Assembly (NCBI GenBank): GCA_903822185.1
Contig: CAIJOA010000004.1
Coordinates: 1-64,000, forward strand
DNA length: 64,000 nucleotides
Direction of reading: 5' to 3'
From: an uncultured Rhodospirillales bacterium
GTDB taxonomy: Bacteria; Pseudomonadota; Alphaproteobacteria; ATCC43930; CGMCC-115725
Below the pieces are notes generated by a model. It did no database searches, had not been told where the DNA came from, and worked only from the letters and a program-made list of their open reading frames with translations. Position numbers and translations under genes: made by a program. Shown here piece after piece: positions 61,937 through 64,000 of the stretch (its first letter is position 1; each line of letters begins with the position of its first letter).

Positions 61937-62932
61937 ATGTCTTCGTTCAAGCGAATGGTTTCAGCTTTTGCGCTTTTGGCCTGCGGTATCGGGGTAAGCG
62001 GTGTCGCTCATGCCCAGGACAAGGCTGGTGACAAGGCAGGGCAGCCTCTCGCGATCAATTACAATTTCACCAACGCGATCTGGCTCGATATCGATGTCGC
62101 GATCGATAAAGGTTTCCTCAAGGACGAAGGTTTCGCACCGGAAACCATCGCGTTCCAGAACTCGCCGCAAGCGGTGCAGTTGCTGGTGACGAAATCGACG
62201 CAGGTCGCGGTGATGCAGCCCGAAGCGGTACTCGATGCCGATCTCAAAGGCGCGGGACTTGTCGCGCTGATTCAGCCGGAAACGCGTCCCGATTGGATTC
62301 TCGTCGCGCCGGCGAATGCCGACTGGAAAGACATCAAAGGCAAGACGGTCGGTTTCAGCTCACTGAAGGTCAACGAAGTTTGGCTGACGGAAAAGCTGCT
62401 CAAGGCGCATGGTCTCGGCCGCGATGATTGGACGGGTCTGCAAGTTGGTATCACCCCGGCGAAGGTTGCGGCTTTGACCAAAGGTGCGATTGCCGCGTCA
62501 CCGTTGTTTCAGCCCGGCGCGCAACAGGCCCTGAAATCGGGCCTCAAGGCGATTGCGCGTTATGACGAACTCGGCGATTGCCCGCCGAGCCTCGTCGTCG
62601 TCAGCAAGGCCTGGGCAACCGAGAATCAGAACGGCGTGCGTTTGATCCGCGCGCTGCAGAAATCGCATCATTGGCTCTACGACGCGGCCAACCGGGCCGA
62701 GACCGAAGAGATCATGCGCAAATACACCAAGGTCGATGCCGACATCGCGCATGATGTCTATGAGATGCTGTTCGTCACCGACAAGGTCTATTCGCGCGAC
62801 GGCTCGATCGACTTGAAGGGTTTGAAGAACGCATTCCAACTCATCACCGATGCCGGTGAAGTCGCCGCCGGCAAGATTCCGGCGCCGGAAACGATCATCC
62901 TGGCGAAAGAGCTCGGCGGCGTGATGCACTAA
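61937..62932 (+). CDS. ABC transporter substrate-binding protein, NMT1/SsuA-like (orphan)
   Basis: 331 residues from the ATG at 61937 with GGGAG upstream. Signal peptide MVSAFALLACGIGVSGVAHA with cleavage after AHA. The mature part starts with AINYNFTNAIWLDIDVAIDK, then FAPETIAFQNSPQAVQLLVT and QVAVMQPEAVLDADL, an NMT1-like two-lobe pattern. No permease or ATPase is adjacent; it might use those at 46-48 kb. The 228 bases upstream hold only a short hairpin (GGGGCGTAAGCCCC near 61875). Confidence 0.88.
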   Translation: MSSFKRMVSAFALLACGIGVSGVAHAQDKAGDKAGQPLAINYNFTNAIWLDIDVAIDKGFLKDEGFAPETIAFQNSPQAVQLLVTKSTQVAVMQPEAVLDADLKGAGLVALIQPETRPDWILVAPANADWKDIKGKTVGFSSLKVNEVWLTEKLLKAHGLGRDDWTGLQVGITPAKVAALTKGAIAASPLFQPGAQQALKSGLKAIARYDELGDCPPSLVVVSKAWATENQNGVRLIRALQKSHHWLYDAANRAETEEIMRKYTKVDADIAHDVYEMLFVTDKVYSRDGSIDLKGLKNAFQLITDAGEVAAGKIPAPETIILAKELGGVMH

Positions 62933-63050
62933 CTAAATGGCCTGCCGCTCGGCGCGTTCCCGTGCATTTGAAGCATGGGCGTGCCCAGCGGCTCAGGGCG
63001 AGCAAGGTAGGAACTGCATGGCAGTCCCGCGTCGTATTTGCGGGGTTTCG

Positions 63051-63079
63051 TTGACAGCCACGCGGCAGGGGTGTTAACG
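63051..63079 (+). promoter_or_regulatory. Possible promoter of the hydrolase gene at 63116
   Basis: TTGACA at 63051-63056, 17-base spacer, then TTAACG. The -35 box is exact and the -10 is poor. Confidence 0.35.
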
Positions 63080-63115
63080 ACCGGGCTGTTTTATTAGGCG
63101 AAATGGCCAGTCGTC

Positions 63116-63952
63116 ATGCCGCGTATCTCCATCGGTGATTGTCAGCTCTATTACGAGCGCCAAGGTGCAGGGTTTCCGGTGATCTTCGTCTCCGGGCTCT
63201 CGGGCTATGGCAGCTTTTGGCGTGACCAATTGCCCGCCTTCGCGCGCAACTTCGATTGCATCGCCTATGACCATCGCGGCGTCGGGCAAAGCGACCCGAA
63301 GGGCTCGATCACCCTGATCGAAAAATTGGCCGAGGACACCATCGGCCTGATGGACGCGCTGGGCATCGAGAAGGCGCATATCATCGGTCATTCGGCGGGC
63401 GGCGCGGTGGCGCAGGTCATGGCGATCGATCATCCGACCCGGTTGGCCAGCGCGGTGATCGCCGCCGGTTGGACCAAGCCCGATGCCTATTTCCGCCGTT
63501 TCTTCGCCCTGCGTAAGGAACTGCTCTCGCGGCTTGGCCCGTCTTCCTACATCCAAGCCAACACCTTGTTTCTCTATCCGGCGGCTTATATCGCCGCCAA
63601 TAATGAGAAATTACGCCAGATCGAGGCGCAGATTCTGGCGAATTTTCCGGCGCCCGACACTATCTCCAGCCGCATCGATGCGATCATGGCGTTCGATCGG
63701 ACCGAGGATCTTAACCGTATCAAGACCCCGACCCTGGTGCTGGCGGCGCAGGACGACATGATCGCGCCGGCCTATTTTTCCGAGGATTTGGCGCGCCGTA
63801 TCCCCGGCGCCGAGGCGAAGTTCTTCCCGCAAGGCGGGCATGATTTCCCTCAAGTCGTGCCGCGGGAATTTAACCAAGCGGTGACACCGTTCCTGCTGGC
63901 GCATACCCCGGCGCAGGCGCCGACCCAAGCGCCGCAACGCAGCCGGGCTTAA
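63116..63952 (+). CDS. Alpha/beta hydrolase (3-oxoadipate enol-lactonase-like)
   Basis: 278 residues. Oxyanion loop VSGLSGYGSFW, YDHRGVGQSDP, nucleophile IIGHSAGGAVAQVM (about 91-104), acid LAAQDDMIAP and His in PQGGHDFPQVVP (about 239-250) are in place. Such hydrolases act on lactones, esters or C-C bonds in aromatic catabolism. The C-terminal tail (PAQAPTQAPQRSRA) is Pro/Ala/Gln-rich. RBS is weak. Confidence 0.88.
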   Translation: MPRISIGDCQLYYERQGAGFPVIFVSGLSGYGSFWRDQLPAFARNFDCIAYDHRGVGQSDPKGSITLIEKLAEDTIGLMDALGIEKAHIIGHSAGGAVAQVMAIDHPTRLASAVIAAGWTKPDAYFRRFFALRKELLSRLGPSSYIQANTLFLYPAAYIAANNEKLRQIEAQILANFPAPDTISSRIDAIMAFDRTEDLNRIKTPTLVLAAQDDMIAPAYFSEDLARRIPGAEAKFFPQGGHDFPQVVPREFNQAVTPFLLAHTPAQAPTQAPQRSRA

Positions 63953-64000
63953 GCACTCGTAAAGCCTTCAAACGCTACTGTTCGGGGTCGTCCAAAGATC

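Noticed and set aside
62933-63115. Structured RNA or riboswitch before the last hydrolase gene
   Set aside because: Short hairpins are present but none matches a riboswitch class that I know; only a possible promoter is reported.
1-64000. CRISPR arrays, rRNA, insertion sequences, prophage genes
   Set aside because: I saw no regularly spaced direct repeats, no rRNA-like sequence and no transposase or phage structural protein on either strand.

Overview
The window is about 64 kb of GC-rich (roughly 60-65 % by eye), densely coded DNA with the codon use, start-codon habits and intergenic palindromes of an alphaproteobacterium. A COQ7-type ubiquinone hydroxylase, Bug/TctC and NMT1-like binding proteins, a Ros/MucR-like N-terminus on one protein, and the GTCATTGCGAG and CACCCTGAGCCTGTCGAAGG repeat families all fit Alphaproteobacteria (Hyphomicrobiales or Rhodospirillales-like). 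I cannot place it to genus. No rRNA, CRISPR array, transposase or prophage is visible. There is one tRNA gene, tRNA-Leu(CAA).

Layout. 0-5.3 kb: a fused TctA-TctB permease, a small regulator-like hypothetical gene, pyrE, a LigB-type extradiol dioxygenase homologue and a RidA protein. 5.4-16 kb: a luciferase-like monooxygenase, an orphan ABC binding protein, a two-domain VOC protein, a DHA2 MFS exporter, a decayed membrane-protein gene, tspO, a methyltransferase-glycosyltransferase fusion, a quinone oxidoreductase and the first of three ThDP enzymes. 16-26.7 kb: mixed metabolism (enoyl-CoA hydratase, AceE-like E1 with a divergent Lrp regulator, tandem GNAT, uroporphyrinogen-III synthase, MDR, LpxR-like outer membrane protein, MFS) and a phospholipase-D lipoprotein gene broken by a frameshift at a run of seven T. 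26.6-43.6 kb: a dense catabolic neighbourhood with a FAH-family enzyme, an alpha/beta hydrolase, two SDRs, two more ThDP enzymes, an HsaA-like flavin monooxygenase, two VOC dioxygenases with intact His-His-Glu metal sites, a Gfo/Idh/MocA dehydrogenase, a GntR/FCD regulator and HyuA-HyuB hydantoinase subunits. 44.0-49.7 kb: a tightly coupled minus-strand operon of alpha/beta hydrolase, ABC binding protein, permease, ATPase and two paralogous ACMSD-like amidohydrolases, one with a Tat signal. 49.8-51.9 kb: MaoC, DedA, DsbB, COQ7. 52.1-53.9 kb: tRNA-Leu followed by an AT-rich patch with a PD-(D/E)XK nuclease-like gene of foreign composition. 53.9-64 kb: TctC, MFS transporters, MDR, a LigA/LigB pair, an SDR, a cold-shock-domain-like protein, another orphan binding protein and a hydrolase.

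Taken together the genes suggest a soil or aquatic heterotroph specialised in uptake and breakdown of aromatic or cyclic acids and amides: solute-binding proteins and TTT/MFS carriers for uptake, extradiol dioxygenases (VOC type and LigAB type) for ring opening, alpha/beta hydrolases, FAH and MaoC/enoyl-CoA hydratase enzymes for processing, and ThDP enzymes that may decarboxylate 2-oxo acids. The substrates are not readable from sequence. The best candidates for undescribed biology are the hydrolase-ABC-amidohydrolase operon, the catabolic block at 26.6-43.6 kb with its three ThDP paralogues, the nuclease-like gene beside tRNA-Leu, and a LigB-like protein that has lost a metal-binding histidine.
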